From Paenibacillus sp. FJAT-26967 (GTDB taxonomy: Bacteria; Bacillota; Bacilli; Paenibacillales; NBRC-103111): DNA of 64,000 nucleotides. The position numbers and the translations under genes were made by a program. The stretch covers positions 355,208 to 419,207 of the forward strand of contig NZ_LMXH01000003.1 of the NCBI RefSeq assembly GCF_001541095.1, given 5' to 3'. How positions within the stretch are numbered: position 1 is the first letter of the stretch; each line of letters opens with the position of its first letter. Under the pieces are notes generated by a model. The model saw nothing but the letters and a program-made list of their open reading frames with translations. It was not told the DNA's origin and did not search any database. Shown in pieces: positions 24,714 to 32,076 of the stretch.

Positions 24714-27700
24714 GTGAATTCGGAAGAAAGAGCGAATATTACCGTTGACATATATGGAAACGAATACAAATTAAGAGGGAATTCCAACCCGTCTTATGTA
24801 AGAAAAGTGGCAGCTGAGGTCAATGAACAAATGGTTCAGATCGCCTCCAGTTACCCGCGTCTGGATACATATAAAATAGCAGTGCTCGCTGCCGTTAATC
24901 TGACGGACGAGAAAGCCCAGCTGGCTCAGCGGTTCGATCAGTCCGAAAACAAGCTCGGCGATTTGAATAAAGCCGTTGCTCAAGCTGAATCTGCCGTCGA
25001 GAAGGCCAGGCAGGAGCTGGAAAAAGCGAAGCAGGAAGAGCAGCAGCGCAGTCAGGAACTGACGCAAGCCCGTGAACAGGGAGAGCTGTCTGCTAAGCGT
25101 GAGCAGGAAATGAAAGCCGAGCTCCAGCAGGCCAAACAGAGAAGTGAGCAAATTCAGCGTGAGCTCAGCACAGCTCGCGACAAGTCACAGCAAGGCGCTA
25201 AGCGGGAAGAGCAGCTGCGAAGTGAGCTCCAGCAGGCTAAGCAGCATGGGGAGAAACTCCAGAACGTGCAGAATACGTTAAAGCAGCAAATGGAGAAAGA
25301 TGCGGCACAAGCCCAGCAGTTGAAGCAAAAATTAGATGAGACTGTTGAGCGTGAGAAGAAACTTCAGGCTGAAGCAGACCGGACTAAACAAAATGTTGAA
25401 TCTCTGCGTAAAGAGCTTGAGAAAGAAAAGCAAGCCGCTCAGCAGCTTCGAAGTGACGCTAAAGCATCTCTGGTTCAGATCCAGGAAGCGGCCGAGAAGG
25501 AGCAGACTTTAAGGGCGGAGCTCGCTCTGCTTAAGCAGCGCAGTGAACAAGTCCAGCGTGAGCTGAGCGGATTCAAGGAGCGGGCCAAGCAGCAGGAGCA
25601 GCAGCTGCAAGATCTGAAGTCTGAGCTTGAGCAGCTTACGGAGCGGGAAAACAGCGTACGCAAGGAAGCGGAACAAGCCCGGCAGGATGCGGAAGCGCTG
25701 CTGGAAGATCTGGAGCATGAGAAGGCGGCTGCAGCAGCCAGACAGCAACAATCGGATGCAGAGTTTGCAAGGCTGCAAGAAGAGAAGAAATCTGCAGATG
25801 CACAGCTCGCTGCGATTAAGTCGGAGCTGGAGCTGGCGCATGTTAGCGTACAGGAAAGCAAAGAGCTGGAAGAACAATTAAATGAGGCGGCCCAGCTTGC
25901 TGCCGAGCGTGAAGAGATGCTTCGCAGTGAGCTTCAGCAGGCTCAGCGCGATGCCGAAGCACTGCTGGAAGAAGTAGAGCGTGAGAAAGCCGAGGCAGAG
26001 GCTGTACGCGAGGAGCTGCGTGAAGCAGCTGAACGGGAGCAGACCCAGCGCGCTGAGCTTGCCCTAATTAAGCAGCGTTCCGAAGAGACCCAGCGTGAGC
26101 TTGCTGAGAGCCGGGAACAAGTGCAACAGCAGGAACAGCAGCTGCTTGATACCGCTGAGCGGGTGGAAGAAGTGCGCCGGGAATTGGCGCAGGCCCGAAG
26201 CGATGCGGAAGCGTTGCTGGAAGACCTGGAACAGGGTAAAGCGGCAGCCGATGAAGAGCTGCGTGAATCAACCGAGGCTTTGAAATCGGCCCGTTTGGAA
26301 GCCAAAGCTGCTAAGGAGTCGGCTGAGGCCGAGAAATCCACGCGTGAAGCGGTGCAGCAGGAGAAGGCTTCGGTGGAAGCGAAACTGGAAGAAACTGCGA
26401 GAGCGCTGGAAGCGGCCGAGCAGCGTCATGCTTCGGCTGAGTCGAAGCTGGGCGAGACAAGCGCAGCGCTGGAGCAAGCGAAGCAGGAAGCGGCGGCAGC
26501 GCGAGAATCCGCCGAGACCGAACTTCTGGAAGCGCTGGAGGCAGCAGAGAGCGAGAAGGCAGCGCGTGAAGCTGAGCAGCAGCAGCGGGCTTCGGTTGAA
26601 GCGAAGCTGGAAGAGACCGCAGCGGCACTGGAAGCGGCCGAGCAGCGTCATGCTTCGGCTGAGTCGAAGCTGAGCGAGACAAGCGCAGCGCTGGAGCAAG
26701 CGAAGCAGGAAGCGGCGGCAGCGCGAGAATCCGCCGAGACCGAACTTCTGGAAGCGCTGGAGGCAGCAGAGAGCGAGAAGGCAGCGCGTGAAGCTGAGCA
26801 GCAGCAGCGGGCTTCGGTTGAAGCGAAGCTGGAAGAAACCGCAGCGGCGCTGGAAGCGGCCGAGCGGCGTCATACTTCGGCTGAGTCGAAGCTGAGCGAG
26901 ACAAGCGCAGCGCTGGAGCAAGCGAAGCAGGAAGCGGCGGCAGCGCGAGAATCCGCGGAGACCGAGCTTCTGGAAGCGCTGGAGGCAGCAGAGAGCGAGA
27001 AGGCAGCGCGTGAAGCGGTGCAGCAGGAGAAGGCTTCGGTTGAAGCGAAGCTGGAAGAAACCGCAGCGGCACTGGAAGCGGCTGAGCGGCGTCATGCTTC
27101 AGCTGAGTCGAAGCTGGGCGAGACAAGCGCAGCGCTGGAGCAAGCGAAGCAGGAAGCGGCGGCAGCGCGAGAATCCGCGGAGACCGAGCTTCTGGAAGCG
27201 CTGGAGGCAGCAGAGAGCGAGAAGGCAGCGCGTGAAGCTGAGCAGCAGCAGCGGGCTTCGGTTGAAGCGAAGCTGGAAGAAACCGCAGCGGCGCTGGAAG
27301 CGGCCGAGCGGCGTCATGCTTCGGCTGAGTCGAAGCTGGGCGAGACAAGCGCAGCGTTGGAGCAAGCGAAGCAGGAAGCGGCGGCAGCGCGGGAATCCGC
27401 GGAGACCGAGCTTCTGGAAGCGCTGGAGGCAGCAGAGAGTGAGAAGGCAGCGCGTGAAGCTGAGCAGCAGAAGCGGGCATCGGTGGAAGCGAAGCTGGAA
27501 GAAACAGCAGCGGCGCTGGAAGCGGCTGAGCGGCGTTATGCTTCGGCTGAGTCGAAGCTGACCGAAGCATCCGCAGCGTTAGAAACTTCTGAGCAGCGCC
27601 GGGTAGGGTCCGAAACGAAGCTGAGTGAAACGTATGCAGTATTGGAGCAAACAAATCAGGAAGCGCAGCAGCAGATTGCTGCGCTGCAAGCCGAACTGGC

Positions 27701-29483
27701 AGTTGAGCGTGAACGAGTGGCGCAGGAGAGAGCGGCAGCAGCCGGACTTGCCGGCGAGCTTCAGGCCGCTGCAGCGCGTGAAGAGGCGCTTCGCGCAGAT
27801 TTGGCCCAGTCCCGGCAAGACGCAGATGCTATGCTGGAAGATATCGAGCAGCAAGAAGCGGCTAAAACCAAGCTGGCTGAATCCGCTCAGGCGCTTGAGA
27901 GGGCGCTTCAGCAGGAGGCGGATGCCCTGCAGTCTGCTCAAAGTGAATTGACTGAAGCTAAAGAAGCCGTACAGAGAACGGAAGATTGGGCTCGAACACT
28001 TGAGTTGGAGAAGTCGAATTTACAGGCGGAACTTCACGACTCTAAAAAATTGCTGGAAATCGCGCTTCAGGAAGCAGCTGAGGCGGAGAGTGCGGCTGCA
28101 GAGGCAGCTGAACAAGCCAAAGTTCTAATTGCCGGGCTGCGTATAGATCTCTCTGAGGCGCACAAAGAACATGAAACGGGCCGGAATGAGATGGCTCAGA
28201 CCGTCAGCAGGCTGAAAACTGCGCTGGAAGCGGCCGAAAGCGACTTGTCCGCAGAGCGGGAACGCGTTGTGCAGGAAAATGCCGTTTCCTCGGATTTGTC
28301 GGCGAAGCTTAAATCCGCCGAAGCGCGCGAAGAAGCACTTCGTGGAGAATTGGCGCAAGCGAAGCAGGACGCTGAAGCGCTGCTGGAGGATCTGGAGCGC
28401 CATCAATCTGATGCGGAGAGCAGACTGCGTGAGATTACGATATCGCTGGAGGAAGCGCACAAGGAAACGGTTGCCGCCCATCAGAGAAGAGCGGAGCTGG
28501 AGTCGTCTTTCCATACCCAGCTCGCTGAGGCGTTAATTCAGAGTGAGAAAATGTTCACGGAAGTGGCGGCTGCAAGAGAGAAGGCGGAGCGTGAACTGGC
28601 TGCGGAGAAGGGAAGATTCGCTCAAGAGCAGCTTGCGGCCACAGAGCTGGCGGAAGCGCTGAAAATGGCAACAGAACGTGAAGAAACGCTTGCCAGGGAG
28701 TTGACCGAGGCACTTCTGAATGCCGAAGCCTTATTCGAACAACTGGAGCACGGACAACGGGAAGCTCAAAGCAAATTGAACGAATCAACGGCTGCCCTTG
28801 AAGAAGCGCGTGAAGCGGCGAAGCTTGAGCTGGCTGCCGAACGCCAGCGGGCAGCGCAGGAGATCCGCTCCATGGAAGGTCTGGTTGCCAAGCTCGAAGA
28901 AGCGGAAGCAGCCCGCGTGGAAGCCATGAAGCGCGAAGCGCAGCTTCGTGAGGAGCTGGACCGGGTCAAAGCGGCGGGTGAAGCAAGCAATGCCGAACTG
29001 ACCTCTGCGCTGCGCGAAGTAGCCGCTACCCAGCAAATGGCTCATGAGCAGGTACTTCAGGAGCAGAATATCCGGAGAGAGCTGGAGAAGGCGCTCACGG
29101 AGAGACGCTCTTTACAGGAAGAACTGGACGCTTATCGTCAGCTGATGGATGAGCAGGCGGATCAGGAACGGGCGAGCCTGGGCGAAATGGGTACGCTGCG
29201 CAGCGAGACCGGCAAGCTCAGCCAGGAGCTGGCGAAGCTGCAGGAAGCGCTGGAAGCCGAAAGCAAACGGAGCGGCTTGCTGCAGCATCAGCTGGAAGAG
29301 CTGGAACGCATCCATCTTCAGTCCCAGCAAAGCCTGACGGAGCTCCGCCGGCGTGATGAGCAGACAAGCGGACGCTGGGAAGCTCTTCAGGAGGAACACA
29401 GCAAGCTGCTCGATGAGTATTCCAAGCTTCAGAGCGAGTATAACGAATGGGTTCAGCTCGTCATGGAAGAGCCGAAAGAGTAA
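24714..29483 (+). CDS. zapA: giant ZapA-like cell-division protein with very long coiled coil
   Basis: Residues 1-95 are a normal ZapA head (NITVDIYGNEYKLRG, SYVRKVAAEVNEQM, LDTYKIAVLAAVNLTDE). In other bacteria this head dimerises and bundles FtsZ filaments in the Z ring. ZapA is usually about 85-110 residues long. This one has 1589. Residues from about 95 to 1560 are uninterrupted Glu/Ala/Gln/Leu/Arg-rich coiled coil in which I find no proline, with a near-perfect 74-residue tandem repeat at about 544-950. The end is YSKLQSEYNEWVQLVMEEPKE. The reading frame stays open for 4770 bases, and cvpA starts at its stop codon (TAATG). Position between pheT and cvpA matches B. subtilis zapA (yshA). 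Start GTG 24714 follows AAGGAGG. Confidence 0.9.
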   Translation: MNSEERANITVDIYGNEYKLRGNSNPSYVRKVAAEVNEQMVQIASSYPRLDTYKIAVLAAVNLTDEKAQLAQRFDQSENKLGDLNKAVAQAESAVEKARQELEKAKQEEQQRSQELTQAREQGELSAKREQEMKAELQQAKQRSEQIQRELSTARDKSQQGAKREEQLRSELQQAKQHGEKLQNVQNTLKQQMEKDAAQAQQLKQKLDETVEREKKLQAEADRTKQNVESLRKELEKEKQAAQQLRSDAKASLVQIQEAAEKEQTLRAELALLKQRSEQVQRELSGFKERAKQQEQQLQDLKSELEQLTERENSVRKEAEQARQDAEALLEDLEHEKAAAAARQQQSDAEFARLQEEKKSADAQLAAIKSELELAHVSVQESKELEEQLNEAAQLAAEREEMLRSELQQAQRDAEALLEEVEREKAEAEAVREELREAAEREQTQRAELALIKQRSEETQRELAESREQVQQQEQQLLDTAERVEEVRRELAQARSDAEALLEDLEQGKAAADEELRESTEALKSARLEAKAAKESAEAEKSTREAVQQEKASVEAKLEETARALEAAEQRHASAESKLGETSAALEQAKQEAAAARESAETELLEALEAAESEKAAREAEQQQRASVEAKLEETAAALEAAEQRHASAESKLSETSAALEQAKQEAAAARESAETELLEALEAAESEKAAREAEQQQRASVEAKLEETAAALEAAERRHTSAESKLSETSAALEQAKQEAAAARESAETELLEALEAAESEKAAREAVQQEKASVEAKLEETAAALEAAERRHASAESKLGETSAALEQAKQEAAAARESAETELLEALEAAESEKAAREAEQQQRASVEAKLEETAAALEAAERRHASAESKLGETSAALEQAKQEAAAARESAETELLEALEAAESEKAAREAEQQKRASVEAKLEETAAALEAAERRYASAESKLTEASAALETSEQRRVGSETKLSETYAVLEQTNQEAQQQIAALQAELAVERERVAQERAAAAGLAGELQAAAAREEALRADLAQSRQDADAMLEDIEQQEAAKTKLAESAQALERALQQEADALQSAQSELTEAKEAVQRTEDWARTLELEKSNLQAELHDSKKLLEIALQEAAEAESAAAEAAEQAKVLIAGLRIDLSEAHKEHETGRNEMAQTVSRLKTALEAAESDLSAERERVVQENAVSSDLSAKLKSAEAREEALRGELAQAKQDAEALLEDLERHQSDAESRLREITISLEEAHKETVAAHQRRAELESSFHTQLAEALIQSEKMFTEVAAAREKAERELAAEKGRFAQEQLAATELAEALKMATEREETLARELTEALLNAEALFEQLEHGQREAQSKLNESTAALEEAREAAKLELAAERQRAAQEIRSMEGLVAKLEEAEAARVEAMKREAQLREELDRVKAAGEASNAELTSALREVAATQQMAHEQVLQEQNIRRELEKALTERRSLQEELDAYRQLMDEQADQERASLGEMGTLRSETGKLSQELAKLQEALEAESKRSGLLQHQLEELERIHLQSQQSLTELRRRDEQTSGRWEALQEEHSKLLDEYSKLQSEYNEWVQLVMEEPKE
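26343..27563 (+). repeat. 222-bp tandem repeat array (five full units plus part of a sixth)
   Basis: Equivalent codons of the motif ASVEAKLEET recur at 26367, 26589, 26811, 27033, 27255 and 27477, exactly 222 bases apart. Units differ at only a few bases (for example GGC or AGC in KLGET/KLSET, CAT or TAT, and EAEQQQR versus EAVQQEK). Each encodes 74 residues, which is ten heptads plus four residues (a coiled-coil stutter). The near identity indicates recent amplification or homogenisation. Five and a half copies are seen. Confidence 0.95.
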
Positions 29484-30031
29484 TGGTTCTGCCTCCATGG
29501 AATGTGCTTGACTGGTCCATCCTGGTCATTCTGGCGGGAGGACTCTTCCTGGGATATGCAAGGGGATTGATCAGCGGGCTGGTTTCGATGGCCGGGTTAT
29601 TGATCGCGTTATTCGTGGCGGCCCGTTATCACCGCGCTGTTGCCGAATATTTACTGGAATGGCTTTCCCTTTCTTCTTTTTCCGGTTATGATAAATATGA
29701 GTTTTTGGTAAAAGGCCTGAATTTGGAGATTTATATCGCAGGTGCACTGGCATTTGCCTTTCTGTTTATTCTGGTCAAGCTGCTGCTGGGCATTGCGGGA
29801 AGAATGCTCAACCTCATCGCCCGCCTGCCTGGTTTGAATTTAATAAATCGAATAACGGGCGTTGCTCTCGGAGGAATAGAGGCGTTTGTCCTTCTCGTCA
29901 TTGCCGTTCATATGATGGTTATTCTGCCCTCCGATTATGTCCAGGACATGCTTGGCAGCTCACGTATAGCTCCCTATCTGCTTGATGATGTGCTCGAATG
30001 GGCACGCGGCATTTGGGAGCGGTATACGTAA
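29483..30031 (+). CDS. cvpA: CvpA-family membrane protein
   Basis: This 182-residue protein has about four hydrophobic segments and the CvpA signature DWSILVILAGGLFLGYARGLISGLVSMAGLLIALFVAARYH, plus ARLPGLNLINRITGVALGGIEAF later. CvpA proteins are inner-membrane proteins of poorly known role, linked to envelope homeostasis and colicin V export in E. coli. ATG 29483 overlaps the zapA stop (TAATG), so translation is coupled. An in-frame upstream start at 29447 lies inside zapA and is unlikely. The gene corresponds to B. subtilis yshB, next to zapA there too. A terminator follows. Confidence 0.92.
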   Translation: MVLPPWNVLDWSILVILAGGLFLGYARGLISGLVSMAGLLIALFVAARYHRAVAEYLLEWLSLSSFSGYDKYEFLVKGLNLEIYIAGALAFAFLFILVKLLLGIAGRMLNLIARLPGLNLINRITGVALGGIEAFVLLVIAVHMMVILPSDYVQDMLGSSRIAPYLLDDVLEWARGIWERYT

Positions 30032-30046
30032 TTGAGTGAAACTTCT

Positions 30047-30069
30047 CCTCCCGCAAGGGAGGTTTTTTT
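30047..30069 (+). terminator. Rho-independent terminator after cvpA
   Basis: CCTCCC-GCAA-GGGAGG stem and loop followed by seven T residues. Confidence 0.9.
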
Positions 30070-30255
30070 ACCAGATAGGAAGAAATTCGTATACAAAATC
30101 TGATCATTTTTAGACAAGCGAAAAAGATATGCACCCGTACATACGTACCAGGCAAGCGTGCGCAGATGCCAGGCGGTTACAGCCATAACACCTGCTTTCG
30201 TTCCAGCCGGATAAATCGGTATGCGACTGTGGAGCGAGAGGAGGAGAACCAGACA

Positions 30256-30828
30256 ATGGAACAAACGTTAGCCGCAGGGAACGTCGTTATCGCCGCTTTT
30301 ATTATGATCTCAGCTTGTCTCGGGTGGTTCTATGTATGGATTCGTAAAAAGCAGAAAGCAGAGGGAGCGGCAAAAGTCCAGTCGATCATTACCGCGATAG
30401 CGGTTACGTTCTTTTTCCTCCTTCCGCTTCTGATTATGTTCGTGTGCATGTACGCCGCGCTGCTCAGTGCAGGAACCATCCTTACGGATAGTATCTGGTA
30501 TGAAAGATCCGAGGATTTGCTCAGCCTGGCCTTGTTGATGGTATTCGGGCAGGTGGTGCTCAGCTTCCCGGTCCGGCTGCTGCTGCGCCTGGGAGCACTC
30601 CAACCGCTCAAACGCCTCCGCAGCAAACTGGGGATGCCGCTCCTTCCGCTTCAGCTCAGCCTGACGATGTTGACGTTCGCGATCGGATACTCAGCGGCAA
30701 GGTCATGGAACCTGACATCCGTAGAGCTGAATGAACAGGGACTGTTTTATATAGCGGTGCTTCCTCCGCTGGCCGCTTTCGGGATCTTTGCCTTACTCCG
30801 CCGTAAACGGCAGAAATCCGACCAGTAG
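30256..30828 (+). CDS. integral membrane protein of unknown function
   Basis: This 190-residue protein has about five membrane helices (VVIAAFIMISACLGWFYVW, ITAIAVTFFFLLPLLIMFVCMY, LALLMVFGQVVLSF, LTMLTFAIGYSA, IAVLPPLAAFGIFALL) and a basic C-terminus (RRKRQKSDQ), placing the tail in the cytoplasm. I do not recognise a family. The ATG at 30256 has GAGAGGAGGAG upstream. The frame stays open 30 codons further back, but without a ribosome binding site. It stands alone between two terminators. In B. subtilis polX occupies this part of the zapA-cvpA-mutS2 order. Confidence 0.7.
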   Translation: MEQTLAAGNVVIAAFIMISACLGWFYVWIRKKQKAEGAAKVQSIITAIAVTFFFLLPLLIMFVCMYAALLSAGTILTDSIWYERSEDLLSLALLMVFGQVVLSFPVRLLLRLGALQPLKRLRSKLGMPLLPLQLSLTMLTFAIGYSAARSWNLTSVELNEQGLFYIAVLPPLAAFGIFALLRRKRQKSDQ

Positions 30829-30852
30829 GAAAGATCCGCCTCTGAACACACA

Positions 30853-30902
30853 AAAAAGCTTGCGTCTACGTATCAGCGGATACGAATGACGCAAGCTTTT
30901 TA
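30853..30902. terminator. bidirectional terminator
   Basis: AAAAAGCTTGCGTC and GACGCAAGCTTTTT form a perfect 14-bp stem with an inner TACGTATC/GATACGAA stem. It separates convergent genes at 30828 and 30932. Confidence 0.9.
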
Positions 30903-30931
30903 AATCTGCAGATGGTATTAGCAGGCGGAGA

Positions 30932-31297
30932 TTACTCAACTACCAGCTTTGCTGTCATAGTGGAGTGTCCGGAGCCGCAAGGAATACTGCACTGGATGTT
31001 ATAAGTGCCGGCTTTATCGGGCGTGATAACTTTGCTTTTACCGCCGTCTACACTTACTTTTAAATCCGGAATTTGAAGCGCGTGCATGCCCTCTTTATTG
31101 TTAAGGCTGATTTTGAGCGGCTCGCCTTTTTTGACCGTATATACGTCTTTATCGAATTTCCAGTTGGAAGCTTCTACGGAAATCTCCTGGGTAGGCGTAA
31201 CTGTGGTTTCGCCTGCCTTTTCTTCGGTTTTACCGCATGCGGCCAATGCCAGAATCAATACGACAGACATCATCAGCAATAAGGCTGATTTTTTCAT
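30932..31297 (-). CDS. CuA-type cupredoxin lipoprotein
   Basis: This 121-residue lipoprotein has lipobox LAAC (Cys at about 20) and one cupredoxin domain resembling the soluble part of cytochrome c oxidase subunit II. The CuA ligands are present: CSIPCGSGHSTM gives C-x3-C-x3-H-x2-M, and an upstream His lies in GMHALQIPD. No membrane helices of an oxidase subunit are present. It may be a membrane-anchored electron carrier or a copper chaperone. The frame opens further upstream (31399), but ATG 31297 starts the signal peptide and has AGGGGA before it. It has its own transcription unit. Confidence 0.88.
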   Translation of the reverse strand: MKKSALLLMMSVVLILALAACGKTEEKAGETTVTPTQEISVEASNWKFDKDVYTVKKGEPLKISLNNKEGMHALQIPDLKVSVDGGKSKVITPDKAGTYNIQCSIPCGSGHSTMTAKLVVE

Positions 31298-31460
31298 AGA
31301 TTTGTCCCCTCCGTGTAACCATATTCGCACAAGGCAGTGCAACACACATACCATGTACGAATTAATCATACACCTGCCGGGAGAGGAAGTCAGTGGCAAA
31401 TTGGTGAACCCTTTATGACAATTTCCCTTTGTATTCCATTTTTAACTATATAAATGGAAA

Positions 31461-31499
31461 GACCGGCCTCAGCTAAGTCGAGCTGACGGCCGGTTTTTT
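31461..31499. terminator. terminator hairpin
   Basis: GACCGGCC and CGGCCGGT arms with inner TCAGCT/AGCTGA. T6 follows on the plus strand, and a weaker T-rich tract on the minus strand would serve the YvlD gene. Confidence 0.65.
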
Positions 31500-31523
31500 C
31501 AGCATCATGCAGGGAAAAGCAGG

Positions 31524-31889
31524 TCAGCGCGCACCATGCGATTGATCCGATTTGTCAAACGGACTGGAGATGGGGATAAACAAATCGATAATGCCGATGA
31601 CAAGCGCTGCAAGAATGGCGCCTATAATCGAGACGGATACCCCGGAGACCAGGAATTGAGAAAGCCAGATAACGAGCGCACTTGTCAGAAAACCGACGAT
31701 TCCACGTCCGAACGGTGTTATTCTCCTGCCGAATACGCTCTCGATAATCCAGGCGATTACAGCAATAACAAGGGCGAGCAGCAGGGCACTGAAGAATCCC
31801 CCGACCGTAAAGCCCGGAACAAGCCAACCGACCACCATCAAAACCAGCGCAGAAACGATAAACCTGACCACATGTCCAAGAAACCGCAT
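31524..31889 (-). CDS. YvlD-like four-helix membrane protein (phage holin superfamily IV)
   Basis: This 121-residue membrane protein has four predicted helices and the family signature VVRFIVSALVLMVVGWLVPGFTVGGF, LLALVIAVIAWIIESVFG, GIVGFLTSALVIWLSQFLV and GAILAALVIGIIDLF. It belongs to the YvlD/4-TMS holin superfamily IV, a chromosomal envelope protein in Bacilli. In B. subtilis yvlABCD belongs to the sigma-W regulon. The role is unknown, and lysis activity is not implied. AAGGAGGTACC precedes the ATG (minus strand). Confidence 0.9.
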   Translation of the reverse strand: MRFLGHVVRFIVSALVLMVVGWLVPGFTVGGFFSALLLALVIAVIAWIIESVFGRRITPFGRGIVGFLTSALVIWLSQFLVSGVSVSIIGAILAALVIGIIDLFIPISSPFDKSDQSHGAR

Positions 31890-32076
31890 CGCTTTGGTAC
31901 CTCCTTGATTTGTTGGCTGAATATGGGAATCGCCGTTACCTGCGGACTTTCATTTGCAAGATGCCTGATATAGCATACCCTGTTTTGCAACTTTGCATTT
32001 TAAAAGAACTCTCCATAGCTTCGGCCGGGAGGATTGGATATAATAAAGGGATCATTCAAATGTGAGGGAGAATGCA

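Noticed and set aside
26343..27563. CRISPR-like repeats
   Set aside because: The repeats are contiguous 222-bp coding units without spacers, in frame in zapA.
26311..27654. 447-residue minus-strand open frame, Pro/Leu/Ala rich, across the zapA repeat array
   Set aside because: It is the mirror of the repeat: low-complexity codons of Glu/Ala/Gln on the plus strand leave this frame stop-free. It has no ribosome binding site, and its sequence is a repetitive reading with no fold-like features. The same applies to the other minus-strand frames over 25.4-28.9 kb.
31524..31889. Phage holin as a sign of a prophage
   Set aside because: The protein belongs to the chromosomal YvlD family. No phage structural, integrase or lysin genes are nearby.
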